A DNA stretch of 64,000 bases from positions 558,001 through 622,000 of the forward strand of contig NZ_PEGH01000018.1 in assembly GCF_002737755.1 (NCBI RefSeq), given 5' to 3'. Under the pieces are notes generated by a model. It made no database searches. It had not been told where the DNA came from and saw only the letters and a list, made by a program, of their open reading frames with translations. Below, one piece after another: positions 26,947-34,347 of the stretch; position 1 is the stretch's first letter; each line of letters starts with the position of its first letter. Made by a program: the position numbers and the translations under genes. This DNA is from Caulobacter sp. BP25 (lineage in GTDB: Bacteria; Pseudomonadota; Alphaproteobacteria; Caulobacterales; Caulobacteraceae).

Positions 26947-26998
26947 TTCCAGGGCCTCAAAAAACGCCGGGGCCTTTTCCAAGCCTCCGACGTCGGGG

Positions 26999-27019
26999 TT
27001 ATGCTGAAACTGAGCATAA
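26999..27019. promoter_or_regulatory. Palindromic operator 2 of the nad operon
   Basis: TTATGCTGAAACTGAGCATAA is a 9-bp inverted repeat with one mismatch, sharing ATGCTSA-N3-TGAGCAT with operator 1. It lies immediately downstream of the predicted -10, over the likely transcription start, which is the classic position for a repressor. Confidence 0.72.
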
Positions 27020-27030
27020 CTGACGCGACA

Positions 27031-27058
27031 CATATAGCGCTTAACGGGGCAATTGCAA
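27031..27058 (-). promoter_or_regulatory. Candidate sigma-70 promoter of nadABC
   Basis: Reading leftward, TTGCAA, a 16-bp spacer and TATATG make a plausible -35/-10 pair. The start site would fall within operator 2. Confidence 0.45.
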
Positions 27059-27113
27059 ACCTGCCGCGCGGGTCAGCCGCGAAGACGGGCCCCGAAGGGC
27101 GAGGCGGCGAGCC

Positions 27114-27788
27114 TCACCCGCGCCAGGGCGTGACGACGATCGGCGCGGCCTGGATGGCCAGATCGGGCGTGTGGAACGCCGGCGGCTTGCCGTGCTCGAA
27201 GGCCATCGGAACCAGCGAGGCGACCAGCAGCACGGCCATGGTGACATTGAAGGTCCGCAAGACCGCCGGCCTGTCCAGGAACGGCCGCAGGCCTTTGCCA
27301 AAGCCCGCCCAGGCGGCGCTGCAGGGCGCGCCCACCAGCATGAAGGTCCCGGCCAGCAGCGGGATGATCGTCCACGAGCCGCCCTCGGGCGCATAGGTCG
27401 TGACCGCGCCCAAGGCCATGGCCCAGGCCTTGGGATTGACCCACTGGAACGCGGCGGCCTGCAGGAAGGTCATGGGCTGACTGGCGGCCTGGCGGTCGCT
27501 GACCCTGTCCGAGGTTCCGATCTTCCAGGCCAGCCACAGCATATAGGCCGCCCCGACCCAGCGCAGGATCTCGTGCAGCACGGGGAGGGCCTTGAACACC
27601 CCGCCCAGGCCAAAGCCCATGCACAGCACCATGAAGCCCAGGCCGCAGCTGATCCCCAGGATGTGCAGCACCGTGCGGCGGAAGCCGAAGTTCGCGCCCG
27701 AGGCCAGCAGCATCATGTTGTTCGGCCCCGGCGTGCCCGCCGTGGCGAAGCAGAACAGAACGTAGGCGAGCAGCAGTTCGGGCGTCAT
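27114..27788 (-). CDS. LysE/RhtB family exporter
   Basis: A 224-residue inner-membrane exporter with about six hydrophobic segments. The N-terminus carries the family signature TPGPNNMMLLASG (residues 19-31) followed by GFRRTVLHILGISCG. Members export amino acids or related metabolites; the substrate is unknown. The start at 27788 (MTPELLLAY) is preferred over one 30 bp upstream. It is divergent from a MocR-type regulator, which probably controls it through the operators between them. Confidence 0.9.
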   Translation of the reverse strand: MTPELLLAYVLFCFATAGTPGPNNMMLLASGANFGFRRTVLHILGISCGLGFMVLCMGFGLGGVFKALPVLHEILRWVGAAYMLWLAWKIGTSDRVSDRQAASQPMTFLQAAAFQWVNPKAWAMALGAVTTYAPEGGSWTIIPLLAGTFMLVGAPCSAAWAGFGKGLRPFLDRPAVLRTFNVTMAVLLVASLVPMAFEHGKPPAFHTPDLAIQAAPIVVTPWRG

Positions 27789-27822
27789 CACGGCCTCTTT
27801 GTCTCGGTTGGTGAGCACAGAA

Positions 27823-27833
27823 TGTCACGGTGA
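27823..27833. promoter_or_regulatory. Candidate MocR operator copy 1
   Basis: TGTCACGGTGA repeats the core of the palindrome at 27868-27878 with one mismatch, 45 bp apart (about four helical turns, same face). MocR regulators often bind two sites in divergent control regions. Confidence 0.45.
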
Positions 27834-27866
27834 TGATTTCTATTGTATCGCGAGTCAAACTGCATA

Positions 27867-27881
27867 TTGTCACGATGACAA
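27867..27881. promoter_or_regulatory. Candidate MocR operator copy 2
   Basis: TTGTCA-CGA-TGACAA is a perfect 6-bp inverted repeat just upstream of the MocR gene start, in the LysE/MocR divergent region. Autoregulation together with control of the exporter is likely. Confidence 0.55.
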
Positions 27882-27894
27882 AGTGGAGGTCAGC

Positions 27895-29277
27895 GTGACG
27901 TCGCCCTGGACGCCCCATATCCCCGACGGCGAAGCCCCCCTCTACGAGCGGCTGGTCACGGCGCTGCGGGCCGACGTCGCCTCGGGTGCGTTGGCGGCCG
28001 GCGCGCGCCTGCCGCCGCAACGGGACCTGGCCTATCGCCTGGGGATCGGGCTTGGCACCGTCACGCGGGCCTATGTCGAGGCCGAGAAGGCGGGGCTGGT
28101 CAGCGCCCATGTCGGCCGGGGCAGCTTCGTCAATGCGCCCGCCGATCACCGCGCGCCGGTCCGCGAGGGACCGATCAACCTGGCCCAGAACATCGCCCCG
28201 GCCGGTCCCGCCGCCAGCCGCATCGCCGAGGCCATGGCGCGCCTGCGCCGGCGGCCGGACCTGCTGGAGCACCTGGCCTACGCCCCGGCGGCGGGGCACG
28301 AGGTCCAGCGGCGGGCCGGAGCGCAGTGGCTGCGGCGGTTCGGCGGCTTCGAGGGCGCGGACTGGGGGCGTCTGGTTTGCTGCGGCGGCGCCCAGCAGGG
28401 CCTGGCCCTGGCCATAGGCGCGGTCGCGGGGGCCGGCGACACGGTGCTGTGCGAGGCCTCGACCTATAACGGCGTCAAGGCGCTGGCGGCGCACATGGGT
28501 CTGCGGCTTCAGGGCGTGGCGCTGGACGAGGAGGGCTTGGCGCCCGACGCGCTGGAGGCCGCCGTCAGGGCGACCGGCGCGCGGGTGCTGTCGGTGATCC
28601 CCACGCTGCAGAACCCGACCGGCCGGATCATGAGCGTTTCCCGGCGCGAGGCGATCGCGGCCATCGCCCGGCGCCTGGACCTGACGATCATCGAGGACGA
28701 CATCTACGGCGCCTACGCCCCCGACGCGCCGCCGCCCCTGGCCCTGCTGGCGCCGGAACGCACCTTCCACGTCTCGGGCGTCTCAAAGACCCTGGGGCCG
28801 GGCCTGCGGGCTGGCTTCCTGGTCGCCCCGACCCAGGCGGCGTTCGAGCGCGTGCTGGACGCGGTGCGGGCCCTGACCTACGCCCCTTCGGGCTTTGGCG
28901 GCCTGGTCGCCACCCAGTGGATCGAGGACGGCGCCGCCGACCAAATCGTCGCCGAGGTGCGGGAGGAGGCGACCGCGCGCCTCTCCCTGGCTCGCGAAAT
29001 CCTGGGCCCGGCGATCGAGCCCCCGCGCTCGGACTGCGCGCCGCACGTCTGGCTGCCGATGAGCGAGCTTGAGGCCGAGCGCCTGTCGGGGCGCGCCCTG
29101 CGCGGCGGCGCCGAGGTCACCCCGCCCGACGCCCCGATCGTCACGCCCGGCCTCGTCACCGGCGTCCGCGTCTGCCTGGGCGCGGCGCCCGATCGCGCCA
29201 GCCTGCGCCAGGGCCTGGAGATCGTCGCCGGCGCGCTGTCCAGCGAGGTCGGGGAGCGGTCGCGGGCGGTGATCTGA
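27895..29277 (+). CDS. MocR-type transcriptional regulator (GntR HTH plus aminotransferase domain)
   Basis: A 460-residue regulator. The N-terminal winged helix (about 12-75, PLYERLVTALRADVASGALAAG cut short, then LPPQRDLAYRLGIGLGTVTRAYVEAEKAGL) is of GntR type. The remainder is a fold type I aminotransferase domain with IPTLQNPTG, IIEDDIYG and the PLP lysine in HVSGVSKTLGPGLRAGF. A GTG start at 27895 lies 4 bp after GGAGGT; a GTG at 27883 is an alternative. PLP-linked effector sensing is typical. The divergent LysE gene is the probable target. Confidence 0.92.
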   Translation: MTSPWTPHIPDGEAPLYERLVTALRADVASGALAAGARLPPQRDLAYRLGIGLGTVTRAYVEAEKAGLVSAHVGRGSFVNAPADHRAPVREGPINLAQNIAPAGPAASRIAEAMARLRRRPDLLEHLAYAPAAGHEVQRRAGAQWLRRFGGFEGADWGRLVCCGGAQQGLALAIGAVAGAGDTVLCEASTYNGVKALAAHMGLRLQGVALDEEGLAPDALEAAVRATGARVLSVIPTLQNPTGRIMSVSRREAIAAIARRLDLTIIEDDIYGAYAPDAPPPLALLAPERTFHVSGVSKTLGPGLRAGFLVAPTQAAFERVLDAVRALTYAPSGFGGLVATQWIEDGAADQIVAEVREEATARLSLAREILGPAIEPPRSDCAPHVWLPMSELEAERLSGRALRGGAEVTPPDAPIVTPGLVTGVRVCLGAAPDRASLRQGLEIVAGALSSEVGERSRAVI

Positions 29278-29285
29278 GGCGCGCC

Positions 29286-29813
29286 TTAAAGCCGCTTCTC
29301 CAGCACCACGAACGCCAGGTCGTCGCGCTGGGGCTCTCCAAAGCGTTCGTCTCCGTAGGGGAAGGGCTCGGTCTCGCCGGTCAGCTGGTAGCCGCGCCGT
29401 TGGTACCAGGCGATCAGGGTGTCGCGGACCGAGATGACCGTCATCCGCATCCGCTGGCCGCCGTTGGTCTTCGCATGGGCCTCGCAGGCCTCCAGCATGG
29501 CGCGGCCAAGGCCGCCGTCCTGGCGCAGGGGCGAGACGGTGACCATGCCGACATACCAGGCCTCGCCGCCCGTGGGCTCGAGCCAGGCGCAGGCATAGGC
29601 CTTGTCGCCGGGCGCGTCGCGGAAGGTCAGGATGGTCGCGCCGGGCTTGGCGGCGAGATCGGCGCGCAGGGTCGCCTCGTCCGTCCGCTGTCCGCCCAAC
29701 AGATAGCTTTCGCTGGTCCAGCCTTGGGCCGCCAGCTCTCCGCGATAGGCCGAGTTCACCAGGGCGACGATGTCGGCGATCTCATGGTCTTGGGCGGGGG
29801 CGAGCAGGGGCAT
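29286..29813 (-). CDS. GNAT family N-acetyltransferase
   Basis: A 175-residue acetyltransferase with the GNAT core: YVGMVTVSPLRQDGGLGRAML (motif A, acetyl-CoA binding, with the degenerate R/Q-x-x-G-x-G as RQDGGLG) and WYQRRGYQLTGE (motif B). The N-terminal helices begin ADIVALVNSAYRGE. The ATG at 29813 is chosen over an in-frame TTG at 29849. The substrate is unknown; small molecules or amines are typical. It is divergent from the MOSC gene. Confidence 0.88.
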   Translation of the reverse strand: MPLLAPAQDHEIADIVALVNSAYRGELAAQGWTSESYLLGGQRTDEATLRADLAAKPGATILTFRDAPGDKAYACAWLEPTGGEAWYVGMVTVSPLRQDGGLGRAMLEACEAHAKTNGGQRMRMTVISVRDTLIAWYQRRGYQLTGETEPFPYGDERFGEPQRDDLAFVVLEKRL

Positions 29814-29890
29814 GGGGTCTTCATAGGCGGACGCGTTTATCCGCGGCAAGCGCTTGCCAGCGCCTGAGTCGGCTCCGATCCTGCCGCGCC

Positions 29891-30652
29891 ATGAACGCCA
29901 AGATCGCCTCGCTCTATCGCCACCCCGTCAAGGGCTTCACGCCGGAGCGGCTGACCTCGGTCACGTTGGAGGCGGGGGCGTGTTTCCCCTGCGATCGGCT
30001 CTACGCGGTCGAGGACGGGCCCAGCGGCTTTGATCCGGCCTCGCCGGCGCACATCTCGAAGATGAAGTTCACGGTCCTGGCCAAGATCCCGGCCGTGGCG
30101 CGCGTGCGCACCGCCTATGACGCGGCGACGGGGGTGCTGAGCGCCAAGGCGCAGGGGCATACCGACTTCGCTGGCGACCTGCGCTCGGCGGAGGGGCGGG
30201 CGAGCTTCGAGGCCTGGCTGGCCGCCGTCCTTGGCGAGGAGGCTTCCGGCCCCCTGCGGGTCATCGAGGGCCCCGGCGCCCACCGGTTCATGGACAGCAA
30301 GTCCGGCTTCGTCTCGATCGTGAACCTGGCTAGCGTGCGCGACCTTGGCCAGAAGATCGGCCGCGAGCTGGACCCCTTGCGCTTCCGCGCCAACCTCTAT
30401 GTCGAGGGCTGGCCGGCCTGGGTTGAGAACGACTGGACGGGCCGGACGCTGACGATCGGCGGGGCGACCGCCGAGGTCCTCAAGCCCATCGTCCGCTGCG
30501 CCGCCACCCACGTCGATCTCGACACCGGCCAGCGCGACGCCGACCTCGTCAAGGCCTTGTTCGACCACTACGGCCACATGTTCTGCGGCATCTACCTGAC
30601 CGTGACAGCCGGCGGGGCGGTGGGCGAGGGGGATGGGGTGGCGCTGCGCTGA
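29891..30652 (+). CDS. MOSC domain protein
   Basis: A 253-residue protein with the MOSC N-terminal beta-barrel (SLYRHPVKGFTPERLTSVTLE, residues 5-25) and the MOSC domain (about 120-230), which includes RFRANLYVEGWPAW, ENDWTGRTLTIGG and VLKPIVRCAATHVD, where the conserved Cys is in RCAAT. MOSC proteins carry or use molybdenum-cofactor-bound sulfur, as in YcbX/mARC-type reduction of N-hydroxylated compounds. No ferredoxin domain is present. It ends 3 bp before the toxin gene that faces it. Confidence 0.9.
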   Translation: MNAKIASLYRHPVKGFTPERLTSVTLEAGACFPCDRLYAVEDGPSGFDPASPAHISKMKFTVLAKIPAVARVRTAYDAATGVLSAKAQGHTDFAGDLRSAEGRASFEAWLAAVLGEEASGPLRVIEGPGAHRFMDSKSGFVSIVNLASVRDLGQKIGRELDPLRFRANLYVEGWPAWVENDWTGRTLTIGGATAEVLKPIVRCAATHVDLDTGQRDADLVKALFDHYGHMFCGIYLTVTAGGAVGEGDGVALR

Positions 30653-30655
30653 GCG

Positions 30656-30943
30656 TCAGCCCAGCCGGTTTGTCACGTCCATCTGCTGGTGCAGAACCCG
30701 AACGACGACAACGCCATTTCCGGATGTCGCGTAGAAGATGATGTGAGAGCGAAAGATCAGCTTGCGATGGGTTCCGTCATCCATGGCGACGCCGAGATAA
30801 GGATCTGCGGCGACGCCTTCGATCGCGGCGGTCAATTCGCGGATGTATCCATCGGCGATGCGCCTGCCCCACTGCTGGACGGTGTAGGTCCAGATCTCGC
30901 GCATATCGAAACGCGCGAGTGGAGTGAGGTGGTAACCGCTCAC
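30656..30943 (-). CDS. ParE/RelE-family toxin
   Basis: A 95-residue protein of the ParE/RelE toxin fold: YHLTPLARFDMREIWTYTVQQWG at the N-terminus (split here by helix boundaries), a central ADGYIRELTAAIEGVAADP, and the C-terminal strand HIIFYATSGNGVVVVRVLHQQMD. It overlaps its antitoxin gene by 4 bp, the usual TA layout. ParE toxins poison DNA gyrase, RelE toxins cleave mRNA; the C-terminal VVRVLHQxMD ending favours ParE. Confidence 0.9.
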   Translation of the reverse strand: MSGYHLTPLARFDMREIWTYTVQQWGRRIADGYIRELTAAIEGVAADPYLGVAMDDGTHRKLIFRSHIIFYATSGNGVVVVRVLHQQMDVTNRLG

Positions 30944-31191
30944 GACTTGGCGTCGTAGTCCGCGTTCACATCGGCCAGGAAGGCCTCGACATCGAAGGGT
31001 TCAGGCTTTCCGCTTTCCCAACCCTCCTTGAGAGCGGAGCGCAAAGCCGCGAGTTTGGCTTCCTGGATTTCCAAGAGACGAAGACCGGCGCGAACCACTT
31101 CGCTCGCCGAGCCGTATCGCCCCTCCTCGACCTGTTCGGCGATGAACGCTTGGAAGTGCTCGCTGAGCACGATGGATGTGTTCTTGCTCAT
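30940..31191 (-). CDS. ParD-family antitoxin
   Basis: An 83-residue ribbon-helix-helix protein: KNTSIVLSEHFQAFIAEQVE forms the strand and first helix, GRYGSASEVVRAGLRLLE the second. The acidic C-terminus (EPFDVEAFLADVNADYDAKS) would wrap the toxin. The start at 31191 follows AGGTCC. The frame is open to 31242, but that part overlaps the operator and is not coding. It should autorepress at the palindrome 26 bp upstream. Confidence 0.92.
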   Translation of the reverse strand: MSKNTSIVLSEHFQAFIAEQVEEGRYGSASEVVRAGLRLLEIQEAKLAALRSALKEGWESGKPEPFDVEAFLADVNADYDAKS

Positions 31192-31216
31192 CGAGGACCT
31201 CCGTCGGTGAGTTAAA

Positions 31217-31233
31217 ATACCAAAACTTGGTAT
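31217..31233. promoter_or_regulatory. Operator of the ParDE module
   Basis: ATACCAA-AAC-TTGGTAT is a perfect 7-bp inverted repeat just upstream of the antitoxin gene, suiting a ribbon-helix-helix dimer pair. It lies 49 bp before prmC on the other side and could affect that gene too. Confidence 0.7.
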
Positions 31234-31281
31234 CGCATTCAATCTCGCCTCCCGGCCGCTGACGCGCTAAATGCCCCGCCC

Positions 31282-32151
31282 ATGACCCAGACCCTCGTCA
31301 AAGCCTGGACCGCCGCCAAGGATCGTCTGAAGGACGCCGGCATTGATCAGCCGTCGATCGACGCGCGCCTGATGCTGGAGGTCGCCGCCGGCGTCACCCG
31401 CACCGAGATCGTCACCGATCCCTATCGCGAGCTCACCGCCGAGCAGGCCGCGATGCTGGACGACTTCCTCACCCGCCGGGCCCGCCGCGAGCCGGTCAGC
31501 CACATCATCGGCCGCAAGGGCTTCTGGAAGATCCTGCTGCAGGTGAACAAGAACGTCCTGACCCCGCGTCCCGAGACCGAGGTCATCGTCGACGAGGTGC
31601 TCAAGGCCTTCCCGGAGAGCATGCCGTTCTCGATGCTGGATCTGGGCGTCGGCTCTGGCACGATCCTCCTGGCGGTGCTGGCCGAGCGGCCGGCGGCCAA
31701 GGGCCTGGGCGTGGATGCGTCCAACGAAGCCCTGGCCGTGGCGCGCGACAACGCCGCCAACCTCGATTTGAACACCCGCGCGGCCCTGATGCACGGCGAC
31801 TGGACGGCGGGTCTGTCCGACGCCAGCTTCGACTTGGTGGTCTCCAACCCGCCCTACATCCCCTCGGCCGTGATCGAGACCCTCGAGCCCGAGGTTCGCG
31901 ACCACGAACCGCGCCTGGCCCTGGACGGCGGCGAGGACGGCCTGGAGGCCTATCGGCTGCTGGCGCCGGAGATCCTGCGGGTGCTGAAACCGGGCGGCAT
32001 GTTCGCCGTCGAGATCGGTTACGACCAGTCCAAGGCGGTCGAGGCGCTGTTCAACGCGGCCGGCGCGCAGGGCGTCCGGACGGTCAAGGATCTGTCGACG
32101 CACGACCGTGTTGTGATCGGGGTGAAAAATCCCTTGGAAACCGGTGCGTGA
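31282..32151 (+). CDS. prmC: Peptide chain release factor glutamine methyltransferase
   Basis: A 289-residue SAM-dependent enzyme that methylates the GGQ glutamine of release factors. The N-terminal helical domain (1-85) is followed by RREPVSHIIGRKGFW, the SAM loop LDLGVGSGTILLAVLAERP, and the catalytic NPPYIPS motif (near residue 190) and ALDGGEDGLEAYR. prfA, the usual upstream neighbour, is not adjacent; the ParDE module lies there instead. Confidence 0.95.
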   Translation: MTQTLVKAWTAAKDRLKDAGIDQPSIDARLMLEVAAGVTRTEIVTDPYRELTAEQAAMLDDFLTRRARREPVSHIIGRKGFWKILLQVNKNVLTPRPETEVIVDEVLKAFPESMPFSMLDLGVGSGTILLAVLAERPAAKGLGVDASNEALAVARDNAANLDLNTRAALMHGDWTAGLSDASFDLVVSNPPYIPSAVIETLEPEVRDHEPRLALDGGEDGLEAYRLLAPEILRVLKPGGMFAVEIGYDQSKAVEALFNAAGAQGVRTVKDLSTHDRVVIGVKNPLETGA

Positions 32152-32396
32152 ACCGTTAGACGAGTCATGTCTCCTTCCAGATCGCCGGGTGACGGGAAAA
32201 GTTAGCGCGTTCAGCGCTCGCGACACCCCCTCGGCAGGCGCGCCCGGTCCGCCGGTCGTCGCGCCGCAAAGAGCAGGGCGGGGGCTCTACGGAAACCAGT
32301 GTCTCTGAAACGAACAGGGTTCGACCCGCCCAGAGACCAACAAGGCCGGATGCGCCAGCCTCAAGACTGACCCTCCGGACAGGTCCAGAAGAGAAC
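32152..32396. other. Leader region before the DUF4167 gene
   Basis: A 245-bp gap without a supported gene. No clear terminator follows prmC and I see no recognisable RNA gene. The stretch just before the ATG at 32397 has only a weak ribosome site (AGAAGAGA). A long leader for the downstream putative RNA-binding protein is possible. Confidence 0.4.
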
Positions 32397-33524
32397 ATGA
32401 GAGATTTCAAGGGCATGAAGCGCCAGCGCGGCCGCAACAATCGTGGCGGCAACGGTGGCAAGCCTCAGCAGCACAACGCCAACCGCGCGTTCGACTCGAA
32501 CGGTCCGGAAGGCGTGAAGGTGCGCGGCGCGGCCCAGAGCGTCTACGAGAAGTACCAGCAACTGGCCCGCGACGCCTCGTCGTCCGGCGACCGGGTGCTC
32601 GCGGAAAACTATCTCCAGCACGCCGAGCACTATTTCCGCGTCCTGCGGGCCATCCAGCCGAATCGTCCGGTGTCCGACATCGTCGGCAAGGACGTCTACG
32701 CCGCCTACGAGATCGACTTCGAGGCCGAGCCGCCGGAAGAGCCTGAAGTCAGCGAGGCCCCGGCCGAGCAGGCTCAGGGCGACGGCGCCGAGGGCGAGAG
32801 CGGCGAGCAACGCCGCGACCGCTTCGAAAGCCGCGACCGCGATCGCAACCGGGATCGCGACCGCAACCGCGACGACCGTCCCCGCGATGACCGCAGCCGC
32901 GATGGCGACGGCCGCCGTGACCGCTGGCGCGACCGCGACGACCGCGATCGCAACCGCGACGACCGCCCGCGCGATGATCGCCCGCGCGACGACCGTCCTC
33001 GTGATGATCGGCCCCGTGACGATCGCCCGCGCGATGACCGTCCTCGCGATGATCGCCCCCGTGATGATCGCCCCCGTGACGATCGTCCCCGTGAGGACCG
33101 CTTCCGCGATCGTGACGACCGCCCCCGTGAAGACCGTCCGGCCGCCGAGGGCGACCAGCCCCAGGCCGAGGGCGAGTTCCGCGAAGGCCGCCGTCGCCGC
33201 GACCGCAACCGCGATCGTGACTGGCAGCCGCGCGGCGAGCGCGACCCGATGGCCGTGATCGAGCCGGAAGCCTCGCCGCTGACCGCCGAGGCCCCCGCCA
33301 GCGAGGGTTCGCCCTTGTTGCGCGGCCAGGACGGCGCCGTCAGCCACGCTCCGGCCTTCCTCGGCCGCAAGACCGAACGCCCCGCCCCCGAGGCCGCGCC
33401 GGCCCCCGCGCCGGAAGCTTCGGCCGACGGCGAAGAGGTCAAGAAGCCCCGCCGCCGCCGCGCCCCGCGCAGCTTCGAGGCGGGCGAAGGCGCTCCGGCC
33501 GAGACCAGCGCCGACGAGGGCTGA
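32397..33524 (+). CDS. DUF4167 protein with long Arg/Asp tandem repeat
   Basis: A 375-residue protein. Residues 1-105 match the alphaproteobacterial DUF4167 domain (MKRQRGRNNRGG; FDSNGPEGVKVRGAAQSVYEK, shortened; DRVLAENYLQHAEHYFRVL). Then comes an acidic patch and about 130 residues dominated by RDDRP units and DRDRNRD-like runs, followed by Pro/Ala-rich and basic RRRRAPRSFE segments. The basic N-terminus and RD-rich tract suggest RNA or ribonucleoprotein binding and disorder, but no function is established. It is followed by a clear terminator. Confidence 0.85.
   Translation: MRDFKGMKRQRGRNNRGGNGGKPQQHNANRAFDSNGPEGVKVRGAAQSVYEKYQQLARDASSSGDRVLAENYLQHAEHYFRVLRAIQPNRPVSDIVGKDVYAAYEIDFEAEPPEEPEVSEAPAEQAQGDGAEGESGEQRRDRFESRDRDRNRDRDRNRDDRPRDDRSRDGDGRRDRWRDRDDRDRNRDDRPRDDRPRDDRPRDDRPRDDRPRDDRPRDDRPRDDRPRDDRPREDRFRDRDDRPREDRPAAEGDQPQAEGEFREGRRRRDRNRDRDWQPRGERDPMAVIEPEASPLTAEAPASEGSPLLRGQDGAVSHAPAFLGRKTERPAPEAAPAPAPEASADGEEVKKPRRRRAPRSFEAGEGAPAETSADEG
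32871..33135 (+). repeat. Coding tandem repeat (RDDRP units)
   Basis: A 15-bp unit of the form CGC-GAY-GAY-CGY-CCY recurs about ten times in tandem with only synonymous wobble, encoding RDDRP. It could expand or contract by slippage without changing frame. Confidence 0.85.
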
Positions 33525-33555
33525 TCTTTCGACCAGACGTCAGGACGACATGCGA

Positions 33556-33583
33556 GGGAGCCGTGCAAGCGGCTCCCTTTTTC
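33556..33583 (+). terminator. Terminator of the DUF4167 gene
   Basis: GGGAGCCG-TGCAAG-CGGCTCCC is an 8-bp perfect stem followed by TTTTTC, 31 bp after the stop. Confidence 0.92.
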
Positions 33584-33677
33584 TTTGGAGAACGCCGCTG
33601 ACGGCCACGTTTCGGTCCGAGTTTCGCCATCGACCTTGGCGCTAGTACCCCGACCGGGGGTTTAGGCGGGGGCGATC

Positions 33678-34265
33678 GTGCGGCGACGGCGGCTGCGATG
33701 GGGCGTGGCGCTTGCGTCTTTGGCGCTACATGCGCTGCTGGCGGCGCTGTTCATGCTGGAACCGAAGCCAGCGCCCGAGACCGCGCCGCCGCGACCCATG
33801 ACCGTGTGGCTGGAGCCGCCTTTCGAAACGCTCTCGGCGCGGCGGCGGGAGAGGGCGCGCGGCCCCAGCCGATCGCGCGTCCAGGCGCCGTCCCCCGACA
33901 CGGCCTCACCCGTTCCAGCGCCGTCGTCGATCGCGACAGACGCCGCGCCTTCCGCGCCCGTCTCCGGCTTGCGGGAGGGCGCTCCCGGAAGGCCGGCTCT
34001 GCTGGGGCTTGGCGGCTGTCCGGCCAGCGGGCTTGAGCGTCTGCCGCCGGAAGCCCGGGCCCGCTGCGAGGAGCGGCTGGCGGCCCTGGGCGAAAAGCCG
34101 CCGCCGCGCGTGAACTTCGACCTCACCGGTCGTTACGCCCGCGACGCCAGGCCCTATCTGACCCGGCCGCCCAAGAACGGCTGCAAGCCCGTGGCGGCGG
34201 TGAAGGATGAACCCATGGGCCAGACCAGCGCCACGATCGGCGTCGGCTGCGCGTGGTCATTTTGA
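33678..34265 (+). CDS. Hypothetical membrane-anchored, proline-rich protein
   Basis: A 195-residue protein with a GTG start. An N-terminal basic segment and one hydrophobic helix (WGVALASLALHALLAALFML) are followed by PKPAPETAPPRPMTVWLEPP, a Pro-rich low-complexity region, and a C-terminal domain with three cysteines (GGCPAS, ARCEER, NGCKP and the final GCAWSF). The layout of a helix then a Pro-rich linker is TonB-like, but no TonB C-terminal domain is seen. I do not recognise the family. Confidence 0.7.
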   Translation: MRRRRLRWGVALASLALHALLAALFMLEPKPAPETAPPRPMTVWLEPPFETLSARRRERARGPSRSRVQAPSPDTASPVPAPSSIATDAAPSAPVSGLREGAPGRPALLGLGGCPASGLERLPPEARARCEERLAALGEKPPPRVNFDLTGRYARDARPYLTRPPKNGCKPVAAVKDEPMGQTSATIGVGCAWSF

Positions 34266-34347
34266 ACGCCAAGCTTGACCTGTTGCGCGCCTCACCTCGC
34301 CCGGTGATAACCTTCGTATCTCGTTTGAAACATTCGCCCCGAGCCCC

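Noticed and set aside
25228..27396. Rightward 722-codon frame across the nad operon
   Set aside because: It runs antisense through nadB and nadA and through a repeat; no conserved protein pattern.
32871..33135. The tandem 15-bp repeat as a CRISPR array
   Set aside because: Units are contiguous without spacers, stay in frame and code for RDDRP; it is a protein repeat.
33678..34265. The small exported proline-rich protein as a TonB energy transducer
   Set aside because: It has the anchor and Pro-rich linker, but no TonB C-terminal fold or YP motif is seen, and no ExbB/ExbD genes are nearby.
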